A DNA stretch of 59,534 nucleotides from Alistipes sp. ZOR0009 (lineage in GTDB: Bacteria > Bacteroidota > Bacteroidia > Bacteroidales > ZOR0009). Below are positions 40,921 to 48,811 of the stretch, in pieces (position 1 is the stretch's first letter; each line of letters opens with the position of its first letter). The notes under the pieces were generated by a model. It was given only the letters and a program-made list of their open reading frames with translations. It was not told the origin of the DNA and ran no database searches. The stretch spans positions 1-59,534 of the forward strand of contig NZ_JTLD01000052.1 in assembly GCF_000798815.1 (NCBI RefSeq). Direction: 5' to 3'. The translations under genes were made by a program, and so were the position numbers.

Positions 40921-41141
40921 GGCTGTCATAGCCGTCATGCTAAGCCGTTTTTATAATGTTCGCCCCTCACGGGGTCGACAAAACACTTACTCACTCGTGC
41001 TATAAACCTTTCATTCCTCCGGAATGGCTACCTATAGGAGCTGATGCCGGAGGCATCAGTGGCTTATAGAAAAGTGTCGTTGTAGAAGCACGACCCTAGA
41101 AGAGTCAAACCGAAGACTAACATCCCTTAGCCTGACGGCTA
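40921..41141. repeat. cluster of short GC-rich hairpins
   Basis: Successive hairpins: GGCT/AGCC (40921-40933), CCCC-tcac-GGGG (40963-40974), ATTCC-tcc-GGAAT (41013-41025), CTGATGCC-gga-GGCATCAG (41041-41059) and TAGCC-tgac-GGCTA (41128-41141). No reading frame is supported. Confidence 0.65.
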
Positions 41142-41179
41142 TGGGCACTAGCCATATACAGCTATAGTAGCAGAATAGA

Positions 41180-41690
41180 CATATCTGAGCAGCTATATCG
41201 ATGCATCTGTAATGATAGTTGAATGTATCTAAATCCCTATCCGATACATCTACCCATCTATATCGATGCATCGCCCCACATGGATCGCGCTACCTGTAGC
41301 GCTAGCTGATGCATCTAACCTTAGCTTAGATGCTTAGGTAACCTACTACAGATGCATAAGTAGCACTTTTAGGTGCATCTGTTTAGCGGAGAGATGCATC
41401 TAAAATGGTCCAGGTGCAGCGATACTACTACCCTAATGCATCTATAGTAGTGGTTAGCTGCATCTAACGGCAAATTAGATGCAGCAATCAGACTTTCAGA
41501 TATAGCGAACCAAGCACCTCGATGCAGCGATAGTACTACCCAGATGGATCAATCCCCCAACTAGATGCAGCGATAGAGCTAGCCAGTTCCATTTATAGTA
41601 TCCGATAGATGTATCAGAGCTGCCATACAGATGCAGCTGTAGTATCACTCTCAGGCATCTATCGTAGTAGTCGAACACATCAAAATGAAT
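41180..41690. repeat. degenerate array rich in GATGCATC
   Basis: The palindrome GATGCATC or close forms (GATGCAGC, GGTGCATC, GATACATC) recur more than ten times, e.g. 41200, 41265, 41308, often followed by 'tgtagtactac'-like text. Spacing varies by 20-60 bases. It looks like an old, diverged tandem array; no gene is visible. Confidence 0.7.
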
Positions 41691-41812
41691 ATCCGCTTAG
41701 CTACCTAGAAAGCATAACACGGGCAGTTTTTTAATATAGATTAAGAACAAAAGGCCATTTTACCCTGAAAAATAGACCTATAGGCCTATGGATTTTGGCG
41801 CTACCGCCGTCG

Positions 41813-41820
41813 TAACTTTG
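41813..41820 (+). promoter_or_regulatory. candidate -7 element
   Basis: TAACTTTG fits TAnnTTTG and lies 70 bp before the next start codon. An upstream TTTG at 41794-41797 is closer than usual (15 bp). The box lies within an inverted repeat CCGTCGT/ACGACGG (41807-41853). Confidence 0.45.
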
Positions 41821-41889
41821 TGGTGCTTTAGTCCTACCAAACGACGGGCTAACCCGGCAAGCTTAACGACTCACTAAATAGCTGCTACT

Positions 41890-42597
41890 ATGGTACTGAT
41901 TATAGGGAACTGCATTCCAAAAACGATTTCGCTTTTTGCCACCTACATCCGTAATACAAACGACTACCTACAGCAGGGGGCACCCATCACCAATGCAGAA
42001 AGGCTGGGGGTACCTCCGGCACATGCTGCACGGTGGAAGGAAATAGAGGAGCACTGGCAACCAGCTTTTATAAAATATAGCGATAAGATTAACTCGCGCA
42101 CCGCCGCCGTTACCAGCCAGCTGTACGACATCATAGATATGGCTCATGAGTTCGAAAAGGAGACGCATATGTTTGCGTACATAGCCATATCCCGCACTGC
42201 TACCACCACCGATATGGAAACGTTTTGCATAAATAAACGAACCCCGAAAAGTACGCACTTCATTCCTCAAACTCCAGTAGGCGAACAGGTAGATGCCATT
42301 CTACAGCCTATTGGCGGGGGAGCCGTATCCGTTAAGTGCTTTAGCGGTGGCAAAAGAGCCTCGATACACAAGGATGCCACCTGCGTAGAGTATAGGTATA
42401 CGGTAGGTGCCATAGCGCCCTCCTCTCCGATCGACACTAACCTAATGGTAGACCAGTGCACTAAATCATCCTTTACCCTAAATGTCGGTGCCGAGAATTC
42501 GGGGCTACGCCTATACTTCTACTTCCGTTGGTTTAACACCAAACACCCCGAGCTGGCAGGTCCGTGGTGCGACCTCCAAAACACGCTAATCCTTTAA
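41890..42597 (+). CDS. hypothetical protein, possible Ig/fibronectin-like tail
   Basis: A 235-residue protein without signal peptide or membrane segment. The N-terminus is helical (IGNCIPKTISLFATYIRNTNDYL), and the C-terminal half is beta-rich, ending LRLYFYFRWFNTKHPELAGPW. That last motif, an aromatic strand followed by N-T and G-P-W, resembles the C-terminal end of a common Bacteroidota hypothetical-protein family with an Ig/fibronectin-like domain. Function unknown. It stands alone between the repeat-rich region and a composite repeat block that starts right after its stop codon. Confidence 0.6.
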   Translation: MVLIIGNCIPKTISLFATYIRNTNDYLQQGAPITNAERLGVPPAHAARWKEIEEHWQPAFIKYSDKINSRTAAVTSQLYDIIDMAHEFEKETHMFAYIAISRTATTTDMETFCINKRTPKSTHFIPQTPVGEQVDAILQPIGGGAVSVKCFSGGKRASIHKDATCVEYRYTVGAIAPSSPIDTNLMVDQCTKSSFTLNVGAENSGLRLYFYFRWFNTKHPELAGPWCDLQNTLIL

Positions 42598-43150
42598 AGA
42601 AAGTGTTTATAAGAAGTTATACTGAAGTTAAACTGAAGTTAAACGGAGGTAGACGGAGGTAGACGGAGGTAGACGGAAGTTAGAAAAAGTCAAAGAAGTT
42701 AAAAGAATGGCTATCGCAAATCTCATATCGTGCCCTCTGTGTCTCTGTGTTGAAAAAAGAAGTTAAACGGAAATAGACGGAAGATACTTTTAAGAAGTTA
42801 TACTGAAGTTAAACGGAGGTAGACGGAGGTAAACGGAAGTTAGAAGAAGTTAGAGAAGGCATATCTCAAATCTCAAATCTCACATCCCATATCTCATATC
42901 CCACATCGCAAATCTCACATCTCACATCGCATATCTCACATCTCATATCCCACATCGCATATCTAAATCCCTGTGCCCTCTGTGTCTCCGCGTCTCTGTG
43001 TTGAAAAAAGAAGTTAAACGGAAGTATGCGGAAGTTAGAGAAGTTACAGAAGTCAAAGAAGTTAAAGAATGGCTATCGCAAATCTCAGATCTCAAATCTC
43101 AGATCTCACATCCCATATCTCATATCCCACATCGCACATCGCACATCTAG
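42598..43150 (+). repeat. composite low-complexity block downstream of the 41890 gene
   Basis: In plus orientation: 'gaagttaaacggaggtagacgg' units (42615-42690), 'tctcatatcg' (42720), 'tgccctctgtgtctctgtgttg' (42730-42755), and then the three-part series twice more, ending with many 'catctcacatcgca' units to 43150. These are the reverse complements of the blocks in the cobalamin operon, so the order relative to transcription is the same. Confidence 0.75.
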
Positions 43151-43355
43151 ATACTTTAATGAAGTTAATAAATTTCCGTGTCTCGTATGCTTAAATTGCC
43201 TTTTTCGTGATAGCTGCAAAATATTTACTATAATAGTTTCGTTATAGTTTTATTTATACCTCTAGTTTTATTGGGGAATAGAGCAAAGCATACTACTTAT
43301 TTATCCCCTGATACATTTAGGTTTAACTATTCCATTAATTTAAACACATTGATAT

Positions 43356-45740
43356 ATGAACCGTATAGAACTTGGGTGTATAGTCCTTGTTTTTGGGTTA
43401 TTACTCACTTTTCCTTTTACGTTGAGTGCTAAATCGGAAGAGGTTGTAATAAAAGGTACAATAAAAGACAGCCTACAGGGGACTCCTCTGTCATATGCCA
43501 ACATTACTGTTTTATCCGAAAATAGTTCAACCTTTCTTTTTGGCACAACATCTAACAAATCGGGGGATTTTAAAGTAAATAGCATCAGCATCTCCAAGGG
43601 AATACTCAAGATTTCGCTGGTTGGGTATCAAACAAAAACCATCCCTTTTAGCGCTAATGGCAAGGAGGTAAATCTCGAAACTATTTCACTCACGCCCTCT
43701 TCAACTAAAATTGAGGGTGTAGTAGTAAAAGGTTCCAAACCGACTATTAAGCAGGTAGGCGATGTTTTAGTCTTCGATGCCAAGAACGCTCCTACCACCA
43801 GCGGCGATTTCGGGATCGACCTGCTTCGGTTAACGCCGATGGTATTTGTCGATCCAAAAGGTGATATCCTAATACAAAACAAGCCTGCTGCCATACTCGT
43901 AAATGGAAGAAAGCTACCCACATCACAAGTCTACAGCTATATAAACAGCTTAAAGGCAGAGGATATTCAATCCATAAAAGTTCAAACATCCAACGCTTTA
44001 GAGAACGATGCGGAAACTGAAGCAGGAACCATTAACATCATCACCAAAAAAGCAAAGGTTGGGTATAAGCTTACTACGCGGACTTCCGCATCGTATATTG
44101 AGCAAAATAGCAATAACCAAAATAGTGGATTTAATTTTAGCTATGGTACCCAGTCGTGGCAGCTATATGGCTCGTTCTTCTACAGTAGCGGGAATAACAG
44201 ATGGCATAGCAAGGATGGCTACTCCTTAAATGAATACATCAACATTGACAAAATAGTATTAAAAAGAAGCGACGGCTTTTCTTATCCGAGAGGAGATGAC
44301 TTTCGTATGGGAGCAATTGCTGATCTAGCAAAGAATCATACCATAGGAGTCGAACTATCGGGTAAGAATACCTTCCCTTTGCAGAGTAAATCAACATCAC
44401 AAACTATATACTATAACCATCACTGGGATATTAATGATACAGGGGAAACACAAAAAAAATCTAGGAATACGACAGACTTATACGATGCTTCGGCATACTA
44501 TACTTGGAGAATTGACACATTGGAAAGCCAGCTTCAAATCTTAGCCGATTTAGTTTTTCATAAAAATGGTAACGATTCGTTCATTCAATCTGCCTACCAA
44601 AATAATACAGCGAATAATTTTACAGAGCAGAGTTGTACCGATGCCAAAACTAGAAATGGAACTTTTCAGGTAGATTTTGTAAAAAACTATATGAATAAGC
44701 TGGGGGTACAGGCTGGGGCAAAGTACGTATTAACCAATCGCAACAGCAGCTATGCGGTAGCATCCAACAGCACCCCAACCACCTCCTACGATGTTGACGA
44801 AGATATACTGGCATTTTATGCTGCTGCAAGCAAAACTTTTTCGAAAAAAATCTTTATTAGGCTTGGTTGCCGCTTAGAGTTGGCCAACCAGTCGGGAGTT
44901 AATAGACAAGCCAATAGTAGCGAACAGATAAAAAGCCAAAACAACGACCTATTTCCAAATTTTACGTTTTCCTACGAAATCGATAAAAATCGCTCCTTGG
45001 CAATTAGCTACTCTCGATCTATCTCCCGAATGCCATTCTTTTTGCTCAGCACATTTACAGTTCGAAATTCTGATTATGAATATAACATTGGCAATCCATA
45101 CCTAAAACCAATACTTTCGGATAGGATAGAACTTCGATATCGGTATAAAAACCATTACCTGACGCCCTACTTTCGCTACTCTGCAGACGTTGTTACCCAA
45201 AGTTGGACTGTCAAGAACGGACTTATTTACCAGTCAAACGAAAACTGCGGACATGCTATATATACTGGCCTTGATTATGGTTATAATGGGAAAGTTTCTA
45301 GATGGTGGTCATTGAATTGGAATACCCAGGTATATTACGCATATATCCCCCAAGGTTTTGCCCAAACAAAGCATTTTACGGCTGCAATTTCAGCAAACAA
45401 CCGGCTGGGAGTTAGCCCTAATAGCAGCATCGACCTCTCTGTATTTTACATATCGAGCATGATTGAGGCAACCAAACTCGTAAAGGGGCAGGCGTATGGT
45501 AATATAGCCTATAATCACCAACTTTTAAAGAAATCACTAAATGTTGGCGTAGGCATAAATGATGTTTTTCAAACTCAACGCCAATACGTGCTTATTAAAA
45601 ACCCAGAACTTAACTATACAATATACGGGAAGCAGCCTTCTAGGACCTTCTTTGTCAATGTGTCGTACACATTTACCTCTAAGAAGAGCGTAGCTAACAG
45701 AAGCAAAATTGACAGCAATGATATAATAAGAAGATTGTAA
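43356..45740 (+). CDS. TonB-dependent receptor/outer-membrane beta-barrel family protein
   Basis: A 794-residue outer-membrane protein with signal peptide (GCIVLVFGLLLTFPFTLSA). A carboxypeptidase-like regulatory domain follows (VIKGTIKDSLQGTPLSYANI ... KISLVGYQTKTIPF, about 28-105), then a plug-like region (KQVGDVLVFDAKNAPTTSGDFGIDLLRLTPMV is spread over two strands; AGTINIITKKAK) and a long barrel of the OMP_b-brl_3 type ending SRTFFVNVSYTF. No partner SusD or transporter is adjacent, so the substrate is unknown. The start MNRIELG is the first ATG of the frame, preceded by an A/T-rich leader. Confidence 0.88.
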   Translation: MNRIELGCIVLVFGLLLTFPFTLSAKSEEVVIKGTIKDSLQGTPLSYANITVLSENSSTFLFGTTSNKSGDFKVNSISISKGILKISLVGYQTKTIPFSANGKEVNLETISLTPSSTKIEGVVVKGSKPTIKQVGDVLVFDAKNAPTTSGDFGIDLLRLTPMVFVDPKGDILIQNKPAAILVNGRKLPTSQVYSYINSLKAEDIQSIKVQTSNALENDAETEAGTINIITKKAKVGYKLTTRTSASYIEQNSNNQNSGFNFSYGTQSWQLYGSFFYSSGNNRWHSKDGYSLNEYINIDKIVLKRSDGFSYPRGDDFRMGAIADLAKNHTIGVELSGKNTFPLQSKSTSQTIYYNHHWDINDTGETQKKSRNTTDLYDASAYYTWRIDTLESQLQILADLVFHKNGNDSFIQSAYQNNTANNFTEQSCTDAKTRNGTFQVDFVKNYMNKLGVQAGAKYVLTNRNSSYAVASNSTPTTSYDVDEDILAFYAAASKTFSKKIFIRLGCRLELANQSGVNRQANSSEQIKSQNNDLFPNFTFSYEIDKNRSLAISYSRSISRMPFFLLSTFTVRNSDYEYNIGNPYLKPILSDRIELRYRYKNHYLTPYFRYSADVVTQSWTVKNGLIYQSNENCGHAIYTGLDYGYNGKVSRWWSLNWNTQVYYAYIPQGFAQTKHFTAAISANNRLGVSPNSSIDLSVFYISSMIEATKLVKGQAYGNIAYNHQLLKKSLNVGVGINDVFQTQRQYVLIKNPELNYTIYGKQPSRTFFVNVSYTFTSKKSVANRSKIDSNDIIRRL

Positions 45741-45966
45741 CACGGACTTAAGATAGCAGATAAGGACTAAGAGTGCTGCTCAGAAAATAATGTTTTACTT
45801 AGTGACCCAATATTCCCCCAATAAATGATACTAGGTCTATAAGTAGTTTTATGGAAGAGCAGGTTCAGCCAAAGAGAAGGGTTTCAGCTAAAGTCCAGTA
45901 TAAAAATCTTACCATTCCCCTAGCAATACCGAGCCTTTGGCTATATTTTCCCCTCAACCCAAAGGC

Positions 45967-46380
45967 TTAACCCGTTTGGATCGTTAGCGAAAAACTTTTG
46001 CTAAAGCTTCCTTTCCCAAAAAACAGCAAAGGGATTAAAGGGATAAACATTAAGGGGAGTGAAACCTTATCAAGCATAAAAAATTGAACAGCAATAGCTA
46101 TAATGGCAAGTCCAATAGTAAAACCCCGTATACTTGAAAATGTCATACTCGGATTTATTGTAATAGTTTGCATTTGTTCTGGATTTACGACTATATCCTT
46201 ACCTATCAAACATCCCTCCTCTTCCACTTCAATTAAATACTTTCCTGGCAAAAGATTTTCGGATAGCTTAAAATTTCGGGAGTTAACTTGTCCGATAGGG
46301 TTTCCGTTAACTCGAATTTGATACTTTTTAGATTTGAAAAATGCTTGCCCAGTTTTGCTTAGCCTAATGTTTACATTCAT
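45967..46380 (-). CDS. small membrane protein with carbohydrate-binding-like N-terminus
   Basis: A 137-residue protein. The first 75 residues are beta-rich (YQIRVNGNPIGQVNSRNFKL; LLPGKYLIEVEEEGCLIG), like a small PEGA/Ig-type module, and two hydrophobic segments follow (FTIGLAIIAIAVQFFML; LPLMFIPLIPLLFF). Function unknown. It lies downstream of attC-like site 9, but no complementary cassette end was found on its distal side, so it is not assigned to a cassette. Confidence 0.5.
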   Translation of the reverse strand: MNVNIRLSKTGQAFFKSKKYQIRVNGNPIGQVNSRNFKLSENLLPGKYLIEVEEEGCLIGKDIVVNPEQMQTITINPSMTFSSIRGFTIGLAIIAIAVQFFMLDKVSLPLMFIPLIPLLFFGKGSFSKSFSLTIQTG

Positions 46381-46426
46381 CTGCTATAATGCTACTTTGT
46401 TTTAGGTACTTTTCTTTTATACTTAT

Positions 46427-46534
46427 GATGATCTGCGGATATAAAACATGACGAATTGTGAAGCAACGAAACCCAACACTGCTGAGAACGCCCCCCCCTA
46501 TTAAACCGCCATGTTTTACACCCGCTGTTATGCC
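46427..46534 (-). other. attC-like site 9 (solitary cassette, distal end)
   Basis: CTGCGGATATAAAACATGACG near 46434 faces CCGCCATGTTTTACACCCGC near 46507, giving a long imperfect stem. The outer core is GTTATGCC (46527-46534). Its left arm closely resembles that of site 2 in the main array. Confidence 0.7.
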
Positions 46535-46538
46535 TTTT

Positions 46539-47504
46539 TTACTTAATGCCCTTTACAAAATCAACTATACCTGCTGTCAATTCAGCCTTTAAGGGTAGGT
46601 CTGGATTCCGATAGGTTTCCATATTCTTTTGAAGATCGGAGTCTGAATTCTTTAAGACATGATTCATATTCTCTACAATCATAAGCTTTGCTTCAGGCTT
46701 TGAGGCCGAAAGCAGTTTTGCGTCCTCAACAGTAACCTGTAAATCGGTTGTCCCTTGTACTATTAGTACCGGGATTTTCAACCTACCAATCTCCTTCGTA
46801 GGATCATACCTCATCCAAGAAATCATGTATGGCTGAACGGTGGGGCGATATAGTGTCGCTAAGCTAGGATTTACATTCGAGACTGTTTTCCCAGCCTTTA
46901 AGCTATCTAAGATCCTATTTGACTCGTCTAATAGTAGCGGTGGTAGCTTAGCTTGCAGCTGCTCCCTTAAAATTTTATCAATCGGTTTCCCAGCTCCCGA
47001 AATGGAAATAAACCCAGCTACGGGTGCACGCTCTGCGGCAACCATTCCAATTAAAGAGCCTTCGCTGTGGCCTAATATGGTAATTGACGAAAATCGTTTA
47101 TCCGCTTTTAGTAAAGAAATCCATGAAACAACGTCATCTATATAAGTCTCAAATCGGAGCTCGCTTTCAGAGGTCTTTGCCTGCCTACTTTTACCGATTC
47201 CCCGCTTATCAAACCGCAACGATGAAATGCCATTTTTCACCAAATCTGCAGCAAGCAGCTTGTAGGCATTTGTTCGAATTCCCATAGCTGAGTTACAATC
47301 CCTGTCGGTTGGCCCCGAACCTGCAATAATCAAGACTATCGGCGAGGATTTTGCCGTACTAGGAATCGTCAAAGTACCAGATATATCTCCTGATGGGGTT
47401 TTTAAAATGACTTCAGATTCAGATAAGACTGAATCGCTAGGAGCTTGTGCAAATAGACCAGCCGATAGGATAGCCGCTGCAATCGTAAACAAAAGCTTTT
47501 TCAT
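46539..47504 (-). CDS. exported alpha/beta hydrolase (serine esterase/peptidase-like)
   Basis: A 321-residue protein starting MKKLLFTIAAAILSAGLFAQ (47504), a signal peptide; an earlier ATG adds 17 Cys-rich residues and is unlikely. Alpha/beta-hydrolase signs: oxyanion region VLIIAGSGPTDRDCN, nucleophile elbow ITILGHSEGSLIGM (Ser in G-H-S-E-G, about 142), acid IPVLIVQGTTDLQV and His in VENMNHVLK. Acts on an ester or peptide in the periplasm. The gene fills one cassette-like unit: starts GTTTTGCC (47553-47546) and ends GGCATAAC (46534-46527), complementary at seven of eight bases. Confidence 0.9.
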   Translation of the reverse strand: MKKLLFTIAAAILSAGLFAQAPSDSVLSESEVILKTPSGDISGTLTIPSTAKSSPIVLIIAGSGPTDRDCNSAMGIRTNAYKLLAADLVKNGISSLRFDKRGIGKSRQAKTSESELRFETYIDDVVSWISLLKADKRFSSITILGHSEGSLIGMVAAERAPVAGFISISGAGKPIDKILREQLQAKLPPLLLDESNRILDSLKAGKTVSNVNPSLATLYRPTVQPYMISWMRYDPTKEIGRLKIPVLIVQGTTDLQVTVEDAKLLSASKPEAKLMIVENMNHVLKNSDSDLQKNMETYRNPDLPLKAELTAGIVDFVKGIK

Positions 47505-47545
47505 ACATATGATTTTAGTAAACATTCCGGAACAACACCTATCAA

Positions 47546-47627
47546 GGCAAAACACTTAGCAATTGCATGGTAAGCTACACCTCCCAACGGTTGCCTATAC
47601 CATTCCTTGAGTGCTACACTTATCCTT
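47546..47627 (-). other. attC-like site 10 (solitary cassette, proximal end)
   Basis: GGCAAAAC (47546-47553) is the outer core. 'tagcaattgcatggta' faces 'taccattccttgagtgcta' with a few mismatches. The right outer core has drifted (CTTATCC). About 80 bp, similar in length to site 8. Confidence 0.55.
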
Positions 47628-47766
47628 TTTAGTTTTTATAAAGCCGTAAATTACAATTTTCATCCAAGGTATGAAGTTTACCGATATGGACAAATAGCAG
47701 GTAACCATCTTTCTTTAAAACCTCTATAATGTTGCAGCTAATATCTCAAACACCCAAGACGCAAAA

Positions 47767-47805
47767 AATTCTGAAGACGAGCATTGAAATGCCGCCTTCA
47801 GAATT
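47767..47805 (-). terminator. Rho-independent terminator of the second B12 locus
   Basis: AATTCTGAAG (47767-47776) pairs with CTTCAGAATT (47796-47805), 10 bp. On the minus strand the stem is followed by TTTT, directly downstream of the lipoprotein cbiK. Confidence 0.85.
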
Positions 47806-47836
47806 CGGATAGAATGCACCTATAAAAAAGTTACTG

Positions 47837-48775
47837 CTACTTCGACTCCTTTTTATGCGCAACCCATATGTTGACAATCTCCTTGTAGGCTCCTAAGCCA
47901 ACCAGCTCGGGTACCACGGTGTAACCGGCCTTTTCGAGCGTCGACTTCCAGCTGTCGGGTTCGCTGCTAGCCATATCGTTGTTAGCATGGTCGCCAGCAA
48001 TAGACATTAGCGGCGCAATGGTTACCTTCTTCCCAGCAATGGCTTGCGAGCTTAGCTGCTTTACGATATCCTCTATTCCGGGCTCACCCTCTACGGTTCC
48101 GATGTACAGCTTGTAGGTGGGATACTTCTTGCTTACGGCCTCCTGCAGCTGCTTGTAGTAGGCGTTGTAGGCCAAGAACTTCTCGTTACCATGTCCCATA
48201 AATACAACGGCCTCGTTCTTATCCAGCACCGCCTTATACTGGTTTACGATGATATCGGCCACCTTTTGGATATCGGTATTGCTGTAAAGCAACGGAAGTC
48301 CAACCTTGATGTTAACCTTGGGGTAACTCTTTTTGAAGTCATTTACCAAGCCCATCATCTCGTTATACTCGGCACCGGGGATTATATGAAGCGACTGCAC
48401 GGTAATCTCCTCAAAGCCCTCTTTAGCCATATTCTTAAGCGCCTCGTTCGGGAAATCGAGGTTGGCCTTCCCATCTTTTCTGAGCTTATTCATTATTATG
48501 CCCGAGGTGTAGGCCATGCGAACCTCCTCGTTGGGGAACGTCTCCTTAAACTGCTTCATCACATTATCGAAGGTATCCTTGGGCTTTTGGTACTTAAACG
48601 GAGAGGTGTCTTCGCCGTCGTAGTAGCCGTAGCTGCTGCCAAAGGTTACCAACAAAACTCCCTTCTTCCCAGATACAGGGTTGTAGTCTGCATCACCATC
48701 CTTATCGTCCTTACAGCCTGCAAGCAGGAGCGACGCGCCGAGCATTAGCGCTAAAACACTTTTTACATTTCTCAT
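47837..48775 (-). CDS. cbiK: CbiK-type chelatase, lipoprotein (locus 2)
   Basis: A 312-residue protein with a clear lipobox (LLLAGC, Cys about residue 20), so anchored outside the cytoplasm. CbiK motifs: GVLLVTFGSSYGYYDG, VQSLHIIPGAEYNEM, VVFMGHGNEKFLAYN and AGDHANNDMASSEPDSWKSTL. The two family His (GHG and GDHA) are kept, but the extra His after GHG seen in the locus-1 copy (GHGSKH) is replaced. It follows the locus-2 TonB receptor by 36 bp and is thus under the second cobalamin riboswitch. Probably binds or chelates a tetrapyrrole at the periplasmic face; whether it inserts cobalt is open. Confidence 0.87.
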   Translation of the reverse strand: MRNVKSVLALMLGASLLLAGCKDDKDGDADYNPVSGKKGVLLVTFGSSYGYYDGEDTSPFKYQKPKDTFDNVMKQFKETFPNEEVRMAYTSGIIMNKLRKDGKANLDFPNEALKNMAKEGFEEITVQSLHIIPGAEYNEMMGLVNDFKKSYPKVNIKVGLPLLYSNTDIQKVADIIVNQYKAVLDKNEAVVFMGHGNEKFLAYNAYYKQLQEAVSKKYPTYKLYIGTVEGEPGIEDIVKQLSSQAIAGKKVTIAPLMSIAGDHANNDMASSEPDSWKSTLEKAGYTVVPELVGLGAYKEIVNIWVAHKKESK

Positions 48776-48811
48776 TTTGTTTTATTATTGGTTGAACTAT
48801 AGTAATTGCTG

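Noticed and set aside
41056-41678. Short minus-strand frames in the GATGCATC region
   Set aside because: They are translations of low-complexity repeats (many Tyr/Ser/Leu) without start signals or family features.
43356-45740. A SusC-type call for the receptor at 43.4 kb
   Set aside because: There is no SusD partner and the barrel and plug motifs fit the OMP_b-brl_3 group rather than SusC.
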